Shown here in pieces: positions 34,729 through 50,036 of a stretch of 64,000 bases of DNA; the first letter of the stretch is position 1, and each line of letters opens with the position of its first letter. Origin of the DNA: Tilletiopsis washingtonensis. Lineage: Eukaryota; Basidiomycota; Exobasidiomycetes; Entylomatales. The notes below the pieces were generated by a model. It made no database searches, was not told where the DNA came from, and worked only from the letters and a program-made list of their open reading frames with translations. The translations under genes were made by a program, and so were the position numbers. The stretch is from NCBI RefSeq assembly GCF_003144115.1, contig NW_020312011.1:359937-423936 (forward strand), written 5' to 3'.

Positions 34729-37657
34729 ACGAGCTGCCGTAGCGCTCAAGCCGCCCTCGAGCAGAATCATCAATGGTGCGCTGGCTGCCGCTGCCGAGTC
34801 GTGTCTGCCCAGCTGCGCTCTCGATGCACATGAAGTCTGCCGCGGCTCCCAACGACGAGCTCGCAGCCCTGCAGGCTGACTCCCTTCGCGGCCCGAGATC
34901 TCCTGATGTGAACCTCCGTCGTCGATGTCGCGCCGCACGCCAGACGGCGCCATGCGAGACGCGACGCCTCGCGGGGCAACCTGCGCTGAGCGCTGCTGAG
35001 CTTCCGGCAAACTCAGCAGACCACATTTGACTGATCAAGCAGCGCGTTCTAGCATTGAGCCGGCTGCCTGTGCGCACTCGAATCAGACCGCAGCCTGGGC
35101 TGCGATGAGCACGGCGCTCGAGAAGGCGAGCGTGCGGCGTGCATGGGAGCAACTGCATTCTGGCGTTGCCAGCGACGTCCAACGGCCTGCTGCGCTGGCA
35201 ACGGCCTCGTGCCCGTGAGATCGCTTCGTGCTGCCGCTGCCGTTGCCCTGGGTAAACCTGATGGCCGCTGCTGAGAGAAGCTCGTGCCGCCTTGGCCGAG
35301 CGGGAAGGCATGAATGGCCTATTCGGCTCCCACGGGCGCATCGGCGCTCGGGACGAGCGGCACAGCAGCCGGCGAGCTCCCCTGCATCTGCATGGGAGCG
35401 GGCGTGGGCGGCAGGAGCGCACGGTGGTGCATGCTAGCTTGGCGGCGAAGTCGAGAGCGAGGAGACGACACCTCCAAGGCAGCTCGACGGCGCCTTCTTC
35501 TCGCCGAAGGCTCGTCGAGCCTGCACCGGAGGCTCGGCGCTGCGTCGCTTCGCGTGGATGCGCTCCTCCGTTCGCACGCCAGCCAAGGGGCTCCTGAAAC
35601 CTCTGGCACGTCTGATGCTGCAACGCACGCGACGCTCGACGCTGCTGCCTCACATGCCGCTGTCGCTGCGCCGTGCTGCTGTGCTGCTCTGTGCCCCGCC
35701 CGCGTCTCGGACTGGCGATCGGCGCGACGCGGGCGGAGCCTGCTGCTGGGATGTCGCCCTCTGCCTCGGCGCGCGAGGCAGCAGCGCAGGAGACGCATCG
35801 CAGCACAAACCGCAGGACAGGAGAGCTGCACGCGAAACCAGAGGAAGGGGGCACTCCGGCTCCGACGAGCGCGGGTGTGCACCACGAGGGCGAGATGCAG
35901 CACCTCGACAGCGACGGCGTCCTGCATGCTGCGTCTCTTTCTGCACACCTCCTGCGCTGCTGCCTGCACTCGCGTTCGACAGCGCTGCGGCCGTCTGGCA
36001 TGCTGCAGTCAGAGCAGGCGCAGCTGCAGCGTCACAGAGGGCGGACGTTGAGCCGGCTGAGCACGGCTTGGCCAGCCCGCAGCCGCTCGCCCACACAGTC
36101 GCGGTGGCTGCTTACGCTTCTCTCGTGCGAGCTGCCTGCCTGGGCGCTGCAGCCCAGACGCAGGGCGCTGCAGCTGCGGGTTCGCTGCAGGGCTTGGATT
36201 CCAGCGACCCTCGGCGCGCCACTCATCTGAGCGCAGCAGGTAATTCTTGGCCTCCTGCTGGCAGCGTGCGAGGAGAAGAGGCCGGCGTGGTGGCGCAGAA
36301 GGGGCGCTGAGGAGGAAGGAGCGACGACGAGGTGGAGCGAGCTAGGCGCCGCGCCATGATGCGCCGATGGAACGCCCTCCACGCCCGCGGCGCGCGTCGA
36401 CAGACGAGGTGCCGGAGAATAGCGTGGGCGGCTCGTTCCCACATGGGCCCAGCAGGAGCACAGATGCAGCAGCACCCAGCGCAGCACCGCAGCAGCGCAG
36501 CAGCACCCGGGTGCAGGGCAAGAAGCGGCCAGCGCACACGCAGGCACCGACGCTGAGCGTGCAGGCAGGCGGCAGCTGCCGCTGCTGTTCGCATCTCTGC
36601 AGCGTCAGACGCTGCGCGCTGCGGCTGCCGTGCTGCGATGCGCGCTGCTGCGCCAGCTTGGCCCAGCTGCAGCGGCTCGGCGGCCGCTGGGTTTACGTGA
36701 CCGACGACCGACGGGCGGCGAGGCCGCTGCTGCCGTGCCCGCCGTGCTTGTGCCGCCTGCTGCAGGCTCTCACGTCACGTCCGGCCGCGCGCGACGAGCC
36801 GAGGAGCGCAGCGAGCCGCGCACCGCGCAACGACGGCGCCACGCCATCCTCGACTTTTGCGTGTCCTCGCTGCCCGCTGCTTCACCATCTCAGCGCCCTC
36901 GCCGCACCACCCGCCGCTGCCCACCACCTCGTTTCCGTCGTCTCGCTAGCAGCTCGTCCGCACCGTCCGCTCCGTGCATCGTCTCTCCGGTCGCTCGTCT
37001 CGCTCGAGCTCGCGCACCCTCCACGTCACCGCAGCGCCGCGCATCGCTTGGCGCACCTTGGCTGCGCATCGCATCCTCACCCGGCGCGCCTCCCAGCCGC
37101 TCCTAGCACCGCCGCGAGCCCCTCTCCGCTCGCCCTCTCCGCATTCGTCGGCGTCCGAGAGCGTGTTCGACGCCGCACTTGGCTGCCGCACTCGCTCAGC
37201 CCGCGCCTCCTCACGCGACACGGGCGCCCGCTCTCCACTTTCGCGCCCGCCGCCGCCGTCGTCGCGCCGCCGACTGCCTGCGTGCGCGCCGCTTTCTCTC
37301 CTAGGCACTCAGGAGCCGCACGTGCCTGAATCACTGCGCCGACGCCGAACGCCAGCGCAGCGAGCCACCTGGCTCCTGAGTCGGCTCCCGCAGCCTGTGC
37401 TCTGCCCACCCGCGCAGCCCAGAAAAGGAACGAGGTCGCCTCGGGCCTGGGCACCTTTCTCTCCACCACGCTGTGCGTAGCCATCTCCTCCTCCTCCCTT
37501 TGCCCTTCTCCCGTTTCTCGGCCGCGTCCACTGCCAGGCAGGATCCTGGCGCTGGCGGCATTCTCTGCCATCTCCTCTCGACTGTCCAGTCTCGCTAGCC
37601 GACGACTCAACCTCTCCTCCTCGCAGCTAGCTGCGCATCCCCGCGCGCGCCTCTCTC

Positions 37658-40600
37658 ATGTCGCGGCAAGAACACGGCGGCCAGTCTTCGGGCTGGCAGC
37701 CGCCACGCGGCGGGAGCAGTAGCAGCATTGACTCCAACGTCGGCGGCATGGCTGGGCCCGGCAGCCGCATGTCCTCAATGGGCGGCGCCAGCACGGCAAG
37801 CACGAGCATGACGTCGCCGTACGACCCGCCTATGCCGTCCGAGCAGTACGTCCAGCAGCAGCAGGGCGGCCCGCAGTTCGGCAACTACCAGCCCATGATG
37901 CCGCCGCCGGGCCAGCCCAGTGCCGGCGCCGCATCCAAGTGGCCTGGCACGCTGAGTCCGTCGAGTGGAGGCCCAGGCGCCGGCGCCTACGCCACCACTC
38001 CTGGCCAGTCGGCGCCCCGGCCCGGCGGGTACTTCCCTGGCGCGCCCGACTACGGCCAGAACGGCCAGGCGTCGCGCTCGCAGGCACCGCCGCAGGCCGG
38101 ACCACAGCCGGACGGCTCCTTCAACAACTTTCCCGGCGGCTACGGCCAAGGCCCGCCGCGGCCACCTCAGCCGCTGCCGCCGCACCAGCAGCAGCAGCAG
38201 TTCGCGCCACCACCACAGGGTGCAGGTCCAGGCTACGCGCCGCCGCAAGACGGTCAGTGGGGACGGGGCCCATCTGTCCTCGCACCGTACGGCGGTCCGG
38301 GCCAGGCACCTCCGCAGCAGCTGGCACCGTCGTACGCGCAGCAGCGCGCCGAGCCGACGGAGCAGCAGCGTGCCGAGGGCTACGCGCAGCACCTGGCACA
38401 GAAGCAGCGCCAGATGCGCATGCTGGCGCAGCAGCAGCAGCACCTGCAGCACCAGCAGCAGCTGCAGATGCAGCAGCAACAGCAGCAGATGGCACAGAAG
38501 GGCGACGACGACGATGGCGATGACGGCGGCGAGGATGGCGATGAGGAGGACGGTGCGCGCAAGGGTCGCGGTGCGGCGCAGAAGGGCACGAGCGACTTTG
38601 TCAAGAAGCTCTTCAAGATGCTCAGCGACACGTCGTACTCCTCCATCGTCTCCTGGTCTGCCAGCGGCGAGAGTTTCGTCGTCAAGGTGAGTATCGGGTC
38701 GGGCCGCTGACGCCTGGCTGCCTTCTGATTGCGCTCTCGCAGACCATGAACGACTTCACCAAGCACGTCCTGCCCCGTCACTTCCGGCACTCGAACTTTG
38801 CCAGCTTCGTGCGCCAGCTGAACAAGTACGACTTCCACAAGGTGAAGAACCCCGAGGAGCAGGCGCAGGGCGCCGACCAGGCATGGGAGTTCAAGCACCC
38901 CGAGTTCCTGCGCGGGCGGGAAGACCTGCTGGAGAATGTCAAGGTGCGTCGTCTCCAGCGATGTTGCCCATGCTGCCGCTGACAGCTCGTTGCTCGCAGC
39001 GCAAGATGCCGACCGGCAAGAAGGTCACCAAGGACCGCTCGGACAGCCCAACGATGCCGAGCGCGGCCGACGCGGCCGACAAGGGCGCTGCTGGCTACGG
39101 CGAGCTGAAGAACCAGGTCGCGGCGCTCACCGCGTCGCAGGACCAGATGTCGTCGCACATCAACAACCTCACCAAGCAGTACCAGGGCGTCATCGGCGAG
39201 ATGCTCACGTTCCAGCGCAACATGGTGCAGCAGGTGCGTGTCTCGCTGCGCTGCCGATGCGCTGCCGCTGACTGCCCTTCGCTCCTGCAGGACCAGCTCA
39301 TGCAGCAGCTCATCCAGTATCTCATGCAAGAGTCGCGCAAGCCGGCGATTGGCGACGGCAACACGCCCGGCGGCTCGTCGATGCAAGGCCTGCTCGACAC
39401 GGGCGCGTCAGACAGCCCCTTCGTGGCGCCCGAGACGGCACAGTCGCTCATCGGCAACTACTCGACGCTGGCGCGCGACTCGTTCGCCACCATGAGCCAG
39501 GTGTCGGAGCGCATGGCCGCTGCTCAGAGCGGCCGCGACCAGATGCAGGGCCGTGCGGGCTCGTCGTCCGCCGGACCATCGATGAATGGCGCTCCGAATC
39601 ACCGCGACTCAGATGGAGGCCCGCCTTCGCCAAAGAGCTCTGGCTCGCCGGCGAGCGACTACGCGCCGAACGGCAAGGGCAAGGCAAGCACGGCGGGCGA
39701 CCGCATGTACTTCCACCCGCCGCACCTCAACGCCGAGGACGCGAGCGCCGGCGACGTGTTCAGCTCGGCGCTGCAGGCGCCGGGCAGCCAGGCCCTCGAG
39801 CATGCCGGCCTGCGCGTCTACACGGTCGGCACGCTGCAGCCACGCAGCGACTTTGGCACGCTGCCGTCTGACGGCTCGGGCAGCCCAGGCGATGCGGTTG
39901 CCTCTGCTCTCAACGGTCGCGCGCCAAGCGTGGGTGCAGGCACCGAGTCGCGGCCATTCGGCATCAACGTGCCGTCGCTCGAGGAGCTGCCGGCGGACAT
40001 GCCGCGCGTCGACCGGCGCTTCTCCACCGCGGCTGTGACGCCGCTGCCCGGTGCCGGCCCTCAGACGCAGGCGAATGTCTCCGACGGCCTCGCGACGCCG
40101 TCCGACGGCGGGCAGAACATGCTGCGCATCCGGCGCTCGACGTACGTGCCCGGCTGGGCCGTGCCGCCGCGCGTGCTCGTCGTCGACGACAACGACGTGT
40201 GCCGCAAGATGAGCAGCAAGTTCCTGCAGGTCTTCGGCTGCGCCATCGACGTGGCGGTGGACGGTGTCAATGCCGTCAACAAGATGAACCTCGAGAAGTA
40301 TGACCTCGTCCTCATGGACATCGTCATGCCAAACCTCGACGGCGTCTCGGCAACGTCGCTAATCCGCGAGTTCGACCCGCGCACGCCCATCATCTCGATG
40401 ACGAGCAACAGCGGGCCCAAGGAGCTGCTCAACTACATGAGCTCCGGCATGAACGACATTCTGCCCAAGCCCTTCACCAAGGAGGGCCTGCTCAACATGC
40501 TCGAGAAGCACCTCATCCACCTCAAGACGGTGCAGAAGATGGACGAGATCCCGAAGTCGTTTGGCCTGCCGCCGCTCAGCGACGATGCGCTGCAGTCCGT

Positions 40601-41121
40601 CCTCTCGGCCACGGCGGCCAGCGCTGCACACCTGCAGAACGGAGCGCCGTCGCCGCGAGGCCTCGGCAGCATGCTCGGCAACTCCGCAGCTGGCGCCTCG
40701 CCTTTCGCGGCGATGATGGGCAACGGCCCGGCACGCTTCACCAACGCCGACTCGCCTGAGGAGAAGAACAGCGACGACGACGAGGGTGTCGACAACCCGC
40801 TTGCCGGCATGGGCTTCAGCGACGACGAGTGAGTGAAGCGGCCGTGGCGTGACTGAGCCGCTGTCTGACATCCTGCCCTTCAGGTACATCTCGATGCTGC
40901 AGAACCTCATCGCCGCCGGCTCCGTCTCGGACAGCCAACGCGGCGAGATGTCGGACAGCGTGGCGTCGGCGCTGGGCGTGGCTCGCGGCGAAGGTGCCGG
41001 CGGAGGCACGCGCTCCAAGGAGAGCACGCCCGTCAACCTCGGCGTGCGCAAGCGCTCCGCCGAGCCGTCGGACGCCTCGGACGCCCACAAGCGCTCGCGC
41101 GTCGCTGGCCTGCAAGGCTAG
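37658..41121 (+). CDS. SKN7: Skn7-type transcription factor: HSF DNA-binding domain plus response-regulator receiver
   Basis: Nuclear end point of the fungal multistep phosphorelay; responds to oxidative and osmotic or cell-wall stress. Exons: join(37658..38686, 38743..38943, 39000..39233, 39291..40828, 40884..41121), 1079 aa, longer than yeast Skn7 (about 620). An N-terminal Gly/Pro/Gln-rich region with poly-Gln precedes an HSF-type domain (about 311-410: FVKKLFKMLSD, FRHSNFASFVRQLNKYDFHK). A coiled coil follows (about 435-495). The receiver domain (about 785-905) shows VLVVDDND, the phospho-acceptor Asp831 in LVLMDIVMP, and the conserved Lys in LPKPF. A Ser/Gly-rich tail ends in a basic patch (KRSAEPSDASDAHKRSR). 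The first intron falls inside the HSF domain. The stop codon is followed after 1.7 kb by the C2H2 gene on the same strand. Confidence 0.95.
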
Positions 41122-41620
41122 ACACTCTGACACGTCACCTGGTCACGCTGTTCTCCTCTTCACCTCTCATCGTCTCCCACCTCTAGGCCCTCCTCCACCG
41201 CGCAGATTCCATCCTGCTGCACCTCCTGCATCCTCTCCTTCCCGACGCTCTCGTCCTGCATCCGCCTCTCGCCTCATACCAGGCTGCCATGCCGTGCGCG
41301 TGCGCGCGCTTCGTTCTTCAGGTCCATATGTCCTCCTCGATGCTGTATGCTGCACTCCACTCCTCTTCCCACTCCTCATTCCTGCATCCGCGCGCCCTCT
41401 GTGCGTGAGCCTAATACTATCTTGTCGAGCCAAAGTCAGAGCGAGATCGACGGAGAGGCAGGGCGTGTCTCGGAGCCTCGCAGGAGACGTTCGACCTCCG
41501 CGCATGCCCGATGCGAGCAAGGCTGCGTCCTTCTCCGTGCTCGCGCCGCAGCGATCCCCGGACTGCATTCTGCGCAGTCTGTCGCCGATGCGACGCACTC
41601 GCATCTTGCCCGGTCCCGAG

Positions 41621-41662
41621 CTTGCTCTCCCAGACCCAACGCTTGCTCTCCCAGACCCAACG
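41621..41662. repeat. 21-bp perfect tandem duplication
   Basis: The unit beginning CTTGCTCTCCCAGACC is present twice head to tail (41621-41641 and 41642-41662) with no mismatch, in the SKN7-C2H2 spacer. Perfect identity suggests a recent slip. Confidence 0.8.
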
Positions 41663-41926
41663 GCCGTTCCACGACGGCTGACGGGTGCGCACCGTGCGCG
41701 ATGCCTCCGCAGCGGTGCCAGTGCGCGACGCGTGCGCAGCTCACGCACCGCGCCGCAAGCAGTCCGGCGCCGAGCAAGCGGCCGTCCAAGGGGAGCGCTG
41801 TCGTTGGCTCCTCGACCTGGCTGCTGCTGGCTGCAGATGTTCTCGGTCCCGCCCGCTGCATCCGACAGGGCCTCTCACACAGCATCCAGACCGAGGAGCG
41901 CCGGCGCATCCGAACTTTGGCAGGCC

Positions 41927-41963
41927 AACTTTTTTCCTGCCATCTGCAGCTCAAAAAAAAGTT
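41927..41963. repeat. T-tract/A-tract inverted repeat
   Basis: AACTTTTTT (41927-41935) is the reverse complement of AAAAAAGTT (41955-41963), separated by 19 bases. It is the most A/T-rich spot of this spacer and lies about 840 bp before the C2H2 start codon. Confidence 0.5.
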
Positions 41964-42806
41964 ATGCTGCGCGCTGCGTGCGCACGGGCTGCGGGCGCGC
42001 CGCCGACAGGGGAGAGAGGCCGGTCGAGCCGGGCGCAGGCGAGATGCGGGCACCAGAGCAGTGTCGGCGTGCGCGAGGGCGGCGAGCGCCGGAGCACTCT
42101 GCGCCACCCTCTGTTCCTCTGCTGCACGCGCGCGCTGAGACCTCGCGACGCCGGCCGAGCCGAGGCGGCCCGCCGCGGCTTGGCTCAAGGCGGCCGCGCT
42201 GCGCCGGCGTCTGGCTGCTTGCGGGCGCGGCGCGCCGAGCGCCAGGCATCACGCCAGCACACGCGCCGCGTCTGGCCGTCCAGATGCAGCCGGTGCCGGC
42301 TCGGGCGCCTCAGCAGTGCTGGCCACACCGTCTGTGCGCTGCGCAGGCGGCGGCGGGCACAGGCCAGGCGAGCAAAAAATGAGGGCGCGGGCGCAGGCGG
42401 CAGAGGACAGGGAAGGGGAGAGGAAAGAGGGGCAGGCCGCGGCGGCAGGGCGCGCCAGGGCGGGCGTGGCGCGCACTACGCGGGCGAGGCCCCTGCGCAG
42501 CCAGCACCAGCTTGTGGCGCGCGTGCCCAGCCCCTCCCCCTGCTCACCCCTCTCTCTCTCCTCTTCACACACCTCCATCCCCTTCTCTCTCAGATCACGT
42601 CCCATCGCGCGGCCGTCACCTCGAGCTGCAGAGGCAGCCTCTTCCTCTCCCCTCTTCGTCCCGTCTCGCGGCCGTGGCGCCTGCCCGGTGCGCGCGCACG
42701 ACACCCCGTCCGGCTGTGGCGCCGCCTGCTGGGACGTGCGCCGCGCGTGCGTCTGCACGCTGATTGCCTGCGACTCGTCGTCTCGCGAGGCGCCCGCTGC
42801 TAGAGC

Positions 42807-46242
<3,436 letters not shown>

Positions 46243-47182
46243 TCGCTCCACGAGCCCTTTCTTCTCGCCCTGACTTCAGCGGCACCCCACCTACTTACTA
46301 GCTCCCGGCCCTGTCCCTCTATACACTGACGTCTCTCTTCTCGCCTCGCATCTCGTACGCTTCTTCACCTCTCTGTGCATTCTACCTACCCCACTTCAAC
46401 GCATCCACGGCTCGTTCCTCTCTCTTTTCCCGCGCCCCCTTGTATTCCGCCTTCTCGTCTGGCTGCGCCCTCACTCTGTAAGATACCGGAATGTGCTCCC
46501 TCGTGCTTTTGTGTGAAGCTGTGTGCGTGGACTCGCGGTGCCGCTAAAGACGCTGTCAAGGTGGAGCTCTGCGGCGACTTGATAGGAGACTGAGAGCAGC
46601 GGCCCGCGACCGGCGGCTCGCTCGACGAACGCGCGTTCTCGGCCGCCGGCATGCTTCGATGCCCGCTCGGCGCATCGCTTTCGATGGCGACATCAAGAGA
46701 CGAGCTCGGGCCGAGCAGCACACGAGCAGCCGCAGCGGCTCAAGCTCCGAAAGAGCGGTACCTCCTGGGGCTGCTCGCGCGGGCCACCGGCATGTGCGGC
46801 ACAGCCTCGTCCTCGCTGCAAGCCCGTCCGTGCGCTCCTTTCCCGTCTCGAGGTGCCAGCACGCCGTTGGGCTGCCTGCCAGCGCTTGCGGCTGCACGCG
46901 TCATGCGGTGCCGCACCGACGTCAGCGCGCCAGACTAAAATAGGAACATGCGAAGGAGGAGGCACGCAGCAAGCAGCGGCACGCACGCAGCGGCGAAGCG
47001 AAGCGAGAAGCGAAGGCAGCAGATATCACCTCCGCGCGGCAGGACAGACCGCTGAGGTGCCGCGAGGGGGAGATGCTGGGCCGCGCGGGTTAGTGTCGCC
47101 CGTGCGCATATCAACTCATGCCAGCAGCGCAGCAGCCCCTCTCCTTCCCACCACCACAATCTACCAGCCAACACACTCCACC
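46243..47182. other. Intergenic region between the C2H2 gene and the 65-aa gene
   Basis: The first 300 bases are CT-rich, fitting the C2H2 3' untranslated region. An AGGGGG stress-element-like site near 47065 and a C/A-rich leader (about 47125-47182) precede the small gene. No other gene was seen. Confidence 0.5.
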
Positions 47183-47655
47183 ATGGCCGACCAGCAGAAC
47201 AACCCCAACCCCGCCCAGGGCGGCGCCTACCAGCAGGACGGTCTCGACAAGGTGCGTCGCGTGTGCTTTGCGTCTCTGCACCCTGCTGACGCCTCGCTGC
47301 GCACCGTCAGGGCATCGACGCCGTGCTGAAGAAGACTGGCCACGGCCAGAGCGAGAGCACGGTGAGTGGCAGTGCTGCTTGGCAAGCGGCATTCGGTCGC
47401 CGACACTGACTCTTGTCCCTACGCCAGACCGAGAAGATCTCGGACGGCTTCCGCTCCGTCTTCAAGAAGGTGAGTGCGCGGCGTCGGGCGTGGACTGCAG
47501 GGTGATTGCGAACGGCTGCCTTGTGCCATGAGAGCTGGCCACAATCTTGAGCTCTGCCTCGCCTTGCGTCGAGGCCGTCTCAGCGAAGCGCTGTGACGCT
47601 GACCAACACCTGCGCACAGGCCACCGGCAAGGATGTCCCGATCAAGGACAAGTGA
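47183..47655 (+). CDS. Small four-exon protein, 65 aa, function unknown
   Basis: Exons: join(47183..47251, 47311..47361, 47428..47469, 47620..47655), coding for 23, 17, 14 and 11 residues plus stop. Every exon is a whole number of codons and all three introns are in phase 0, with GTGCGT/GTGAGT donors and CTGAC branch sites. The protein is hydrophilic with no signal peptide or membrane segment. It begins MADQQNNPNPAQGG and continues through GLDKGIDAVLKKTGHG and EKISDGFRSVFKK to ATGKDVPIKDK. That layout (DGLDKG, EKISDG, KKATGKDVP) resembles small uncharacterised proteins I recall from other fungi, but I know no function. The start lies in the context CCACCATGGCC. Gene reality is supported by three clean introns and the translation; the role is open. 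Confidence 0.75.
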
Positions 47656-48186
47656 TTGCCTCGCCGCGCTCGAGTCCCGTGCTGGCATACCCCACACACC
47701 ACACTGGCGACTGCGTCTCTATCTCGTCCGCCTCGTAATGGCCATATGATTGCGCTATCTCGTCGCGCGAAGCGCCTGACTGTCGAGACTGGATGCCAGC
47801 AGGCATGCTGAGCGCAGTTGAACTACTCGTAGCCCAGGCGCAGCGATCAGTCAAGGAGAGTGGGAGAGCGTCACCTTGGCTCCGGTGTGAGATCACACGA
47901 TGAGCCGCCTTTAGCGCCGACGAAGTAGGTGAGGAGCAAGCATCGATTGCGGCAAGGAACGGCAGCAAGATACACAGGCTAGGGGGTTACGGCGACAGCC
48001 GAGGCAGGAAGAGGGACACGAGGGAAGAAAGACAGGGGTATGTGTGACGAGGGTAGCATCGCGGCGGAAAGGAGCGGACAAGCCGTTGCTCGAGTTCGCA
48101 GACTCGAGATGGCTCATGACGGGGAGAGAGAGAGATCGCAGACGGGCAGACTGATGAGACGCAGCTGGCCGGCCCACGATGACTGC
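47656..48186. other. Convergent 3' intergenic region, 65-aa gene and Zn2Cys6 factor
   Basis: 531 bp with no recognisable gene; holds both 3' regions. Confidence 0.5.
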
Positions 48187-50036
48187 TCAGACCGAGTCTG
48201 TGCGTCTGCGCTTGCGCGACTGCGACGCCTCCTCGAGCAGGTTGACGCCCTGCACGCAGGCCATGCTGGCGCGGCGCGGTGGCAGCTCGTCGCTGTCGCT
48301 CTCGCTGCCGCTCTCTTCATCGAGAGTGCCGCGGGCGGCAGGCTCGTCGTCGGAGCGCAAGCGCTTGCGCGACGACGTCGTCGAGGAGAGGCCCTGCGCC
48401 GCCTTCTGCTCGGCCTGGAGCTTGGCAGCGGCCTCCTGGGCCTCGCGCAGCTTCGTCTTCTTGGCCTTGCCGCGGCGGCGCACCGTCGTCGGATACTGGC
48501 AGTCCATGCCGCGCTTCTTGCACTGCGAGCACTTGGGGCCCGCGCCGTCGCAGCGCAGCTTGCGCGCCTTGCAGAAGGCGCACGCCAGCAGGATGCGGCC
48601 GTTGGGCGCAAAGAGCTGCTCGCTGCCGTCGAACGGACTGCCCGACGGCATGCTGTACGCGTGGAACGTAAAGTTGAGGTGCTTGTGCGCATGCTGCTGT
48701 GCGTACGGCATGGTGCCGCTCATGCCGTTGCACGACTCGGCGGGCGCGAGCACCGAGGCTTGGTGCGAGGCACGCTCGAGCGGCATCTGCGACGTGTAGC
48801 CCATGTTGCTCACGCGCATCACACCGAAGCTGCCCGTCGGGTAGTCGCTGCACCACTCCGTGGGCGGTGCGGCGTAGGCGGGTGCCGTCTGCGGACGGTA
48901 CGATGCCGGCACAAACGTCGGCATCGGCGGCGACATGGGGCTGCGGCTGCTGCTGGCGACCGGCGAGGTGGCGAGGTTGTGCGAGATGCCGGCGTCAGGC
49001 AGCGACATGTGGCGCATCAGCACCGACGGCATGGCGCCGTTGTCGAGCAGGAAAGCTGGCTCGGGAGTGAAGGGCAGGCCGCTGTTGGTGGACAGGACAC
49101 CAGACGCCGTCTCGGAGCGCGAGCGCAGCTGCTGCGGCATGGGCTGCGGCGCCAGCAGGCTCGTCGTCGCGGCGCGCTCGCGTGCTCCGAAGGTGGCGTC
49201 GAAGCCCGTGTTGAAATGCACGGGGCCAGACACCGTGGTGACAGCATTGTCGGCAAAGTCGACCGGCACACCCAGCTGCATGACATCGACGGCAGAGACG
49301 TCGAGGATCGGCACCATGGCGGGCAGGACGTTGAAGGCGGAGGCCTCCGTGGCAAGGGGCGCAGAGGTCGCGGGCTCGAAGAAGAGCGACGCAGCCTCGG
49401 CGGCCTCGTAGACGGAGTGCCGACGGTGAGCCGTCGCCGCCTCGTATTGCTCGACGTTGGCAAAGGACTCGAGGCGCTGCGGGTAGCCGTGGCTCGTCGA
49501 CGGCGGCGGGCAGAGCTGGTAGAGGACCGAGGCCTGCTGTTGGTCTCCCGGGAACGCAGCGACGCCGACGCTCTTGCTGCGCGCCGGGAAGCTGTATGCG
49601 CTCGACGGTCCAGCGACGTCGGTGGCTGGTGCGACGATGTCCGAGGCCGAGATGATCTCGACGGCCGGAGCGATGGCGTCCGTCTGCCACTGCGGGAACG
49701 TGCCCGTCATCTCGGCGGCACAGGTGTCGTTGGACGTGCGAGGCGACACGTTGAACGCGAAGACGTCGGAGCTCGACGCACTCGACGGCGGCGACGGCGA
49801 CGAGATGGTGAGCAGGCTCGGCTTGTGCCTCAGGACTGCAGTGGACGTAGGCGATGATGAGTAGCGCTCATGCACGTGTAGGCGCGCTGCTCACCAGGGT
49901 GCTTGGGCTGAGAGAGGAAGCTCCAGTCCTGCGTGGCGTCGTAGCCAAAGGCCGAGAGGTCGGGATTGCGCAGCGAGTCGAAGAGAGAGACACCCGTGTC
50001 GTCGTCGTGGCCGAGGAGGAAGGGCGCGGCAGACAT
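48187..50036 (-). CDS. Zn(II)2Cys6 (fungal binuclear cluster) transcription factor
   Basis: Exons: complement(48187..49835, 49895..50036), 596 aa. The zinc cluster is canonical, CX2CX6CX6CX2CX6C, with Cys466, 469, 476, 483, 486 and 493 (CAFCKARKLRC then CSQCKKRGMDC). It is followed by a basic stretch (RRRGKAKKTKLRE) and a short Ala/Gln/Glu helix. Unlike most family members, where the cluster is near the N-terminus, it lies in the last quarter, preceded by a long Ser/Pro/Ala-rich region. No fungal-specific middle homology region is visible. The tail is acidic then basic (KRRRTDSV). Start taken at 50036; an in-frame ATG at 50147 lies in a pyrimidine-rich leader and is less likely. Target genes cannot be told from the sequence. 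Confidence 0.88.

Larger units (their letters stand above)
33857..37657. promoter_or_regulatory. Long divergent intergenic region, RPL10 and SKN7
   Basis: 3.8 kb without a recognisable gene. The RPL10-proximal part (34.1-34.75 kb) holds a G-rich tract, a perfect palindrome, a CACGTG box and repeated TGACTC/TGAGTC motifs, listed separately. The SKN7-proximal part (about 37330-37650) is rich in C and T, as in strong fungal promoters and leaders. The middle (35-36.9 kb) is GC-rich with open frames in every phase but no domain. Confidence 0.55.
41122..42806. other. Intergenic region between SKN7 and the C2H2 factor gene
   Basis: Holds the SKN7 3' region and the promoter and leader of the next gene. 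It contains a 21-bp tandem duplication (41621-41662) and an A/T-rich inverted repeat (41927-41963). From about 42530 to 42660 it is CT-rich. No gene was recognised on either strand. Confidence 0.55.

Noticed and set aside
35286-35350. tRNA-like stretch (GCCGCCTTGGCCGAGCGG...)
   Set aside because: Resembles a Leu/Ser D-arm, but there is no GTTCGA-type T-arm and no pairing acceptor stem.
36367-36560. Start of a Pro/Ser/Arg-rich open frame upstream of SKN7
   Set aside because: The opening looks protein-like, but it soon turns into Cys/Arg-rich noise and has no splice route to SKN7.
48040-49857. 605-codon open frame on the plus strand opposite the Zn2Cys6 gene
   Set aside because: Arg/Ala/Leu/His-rich shadow frame with no domain; the minus strand carries the intact zinc cluster and a valid intron.
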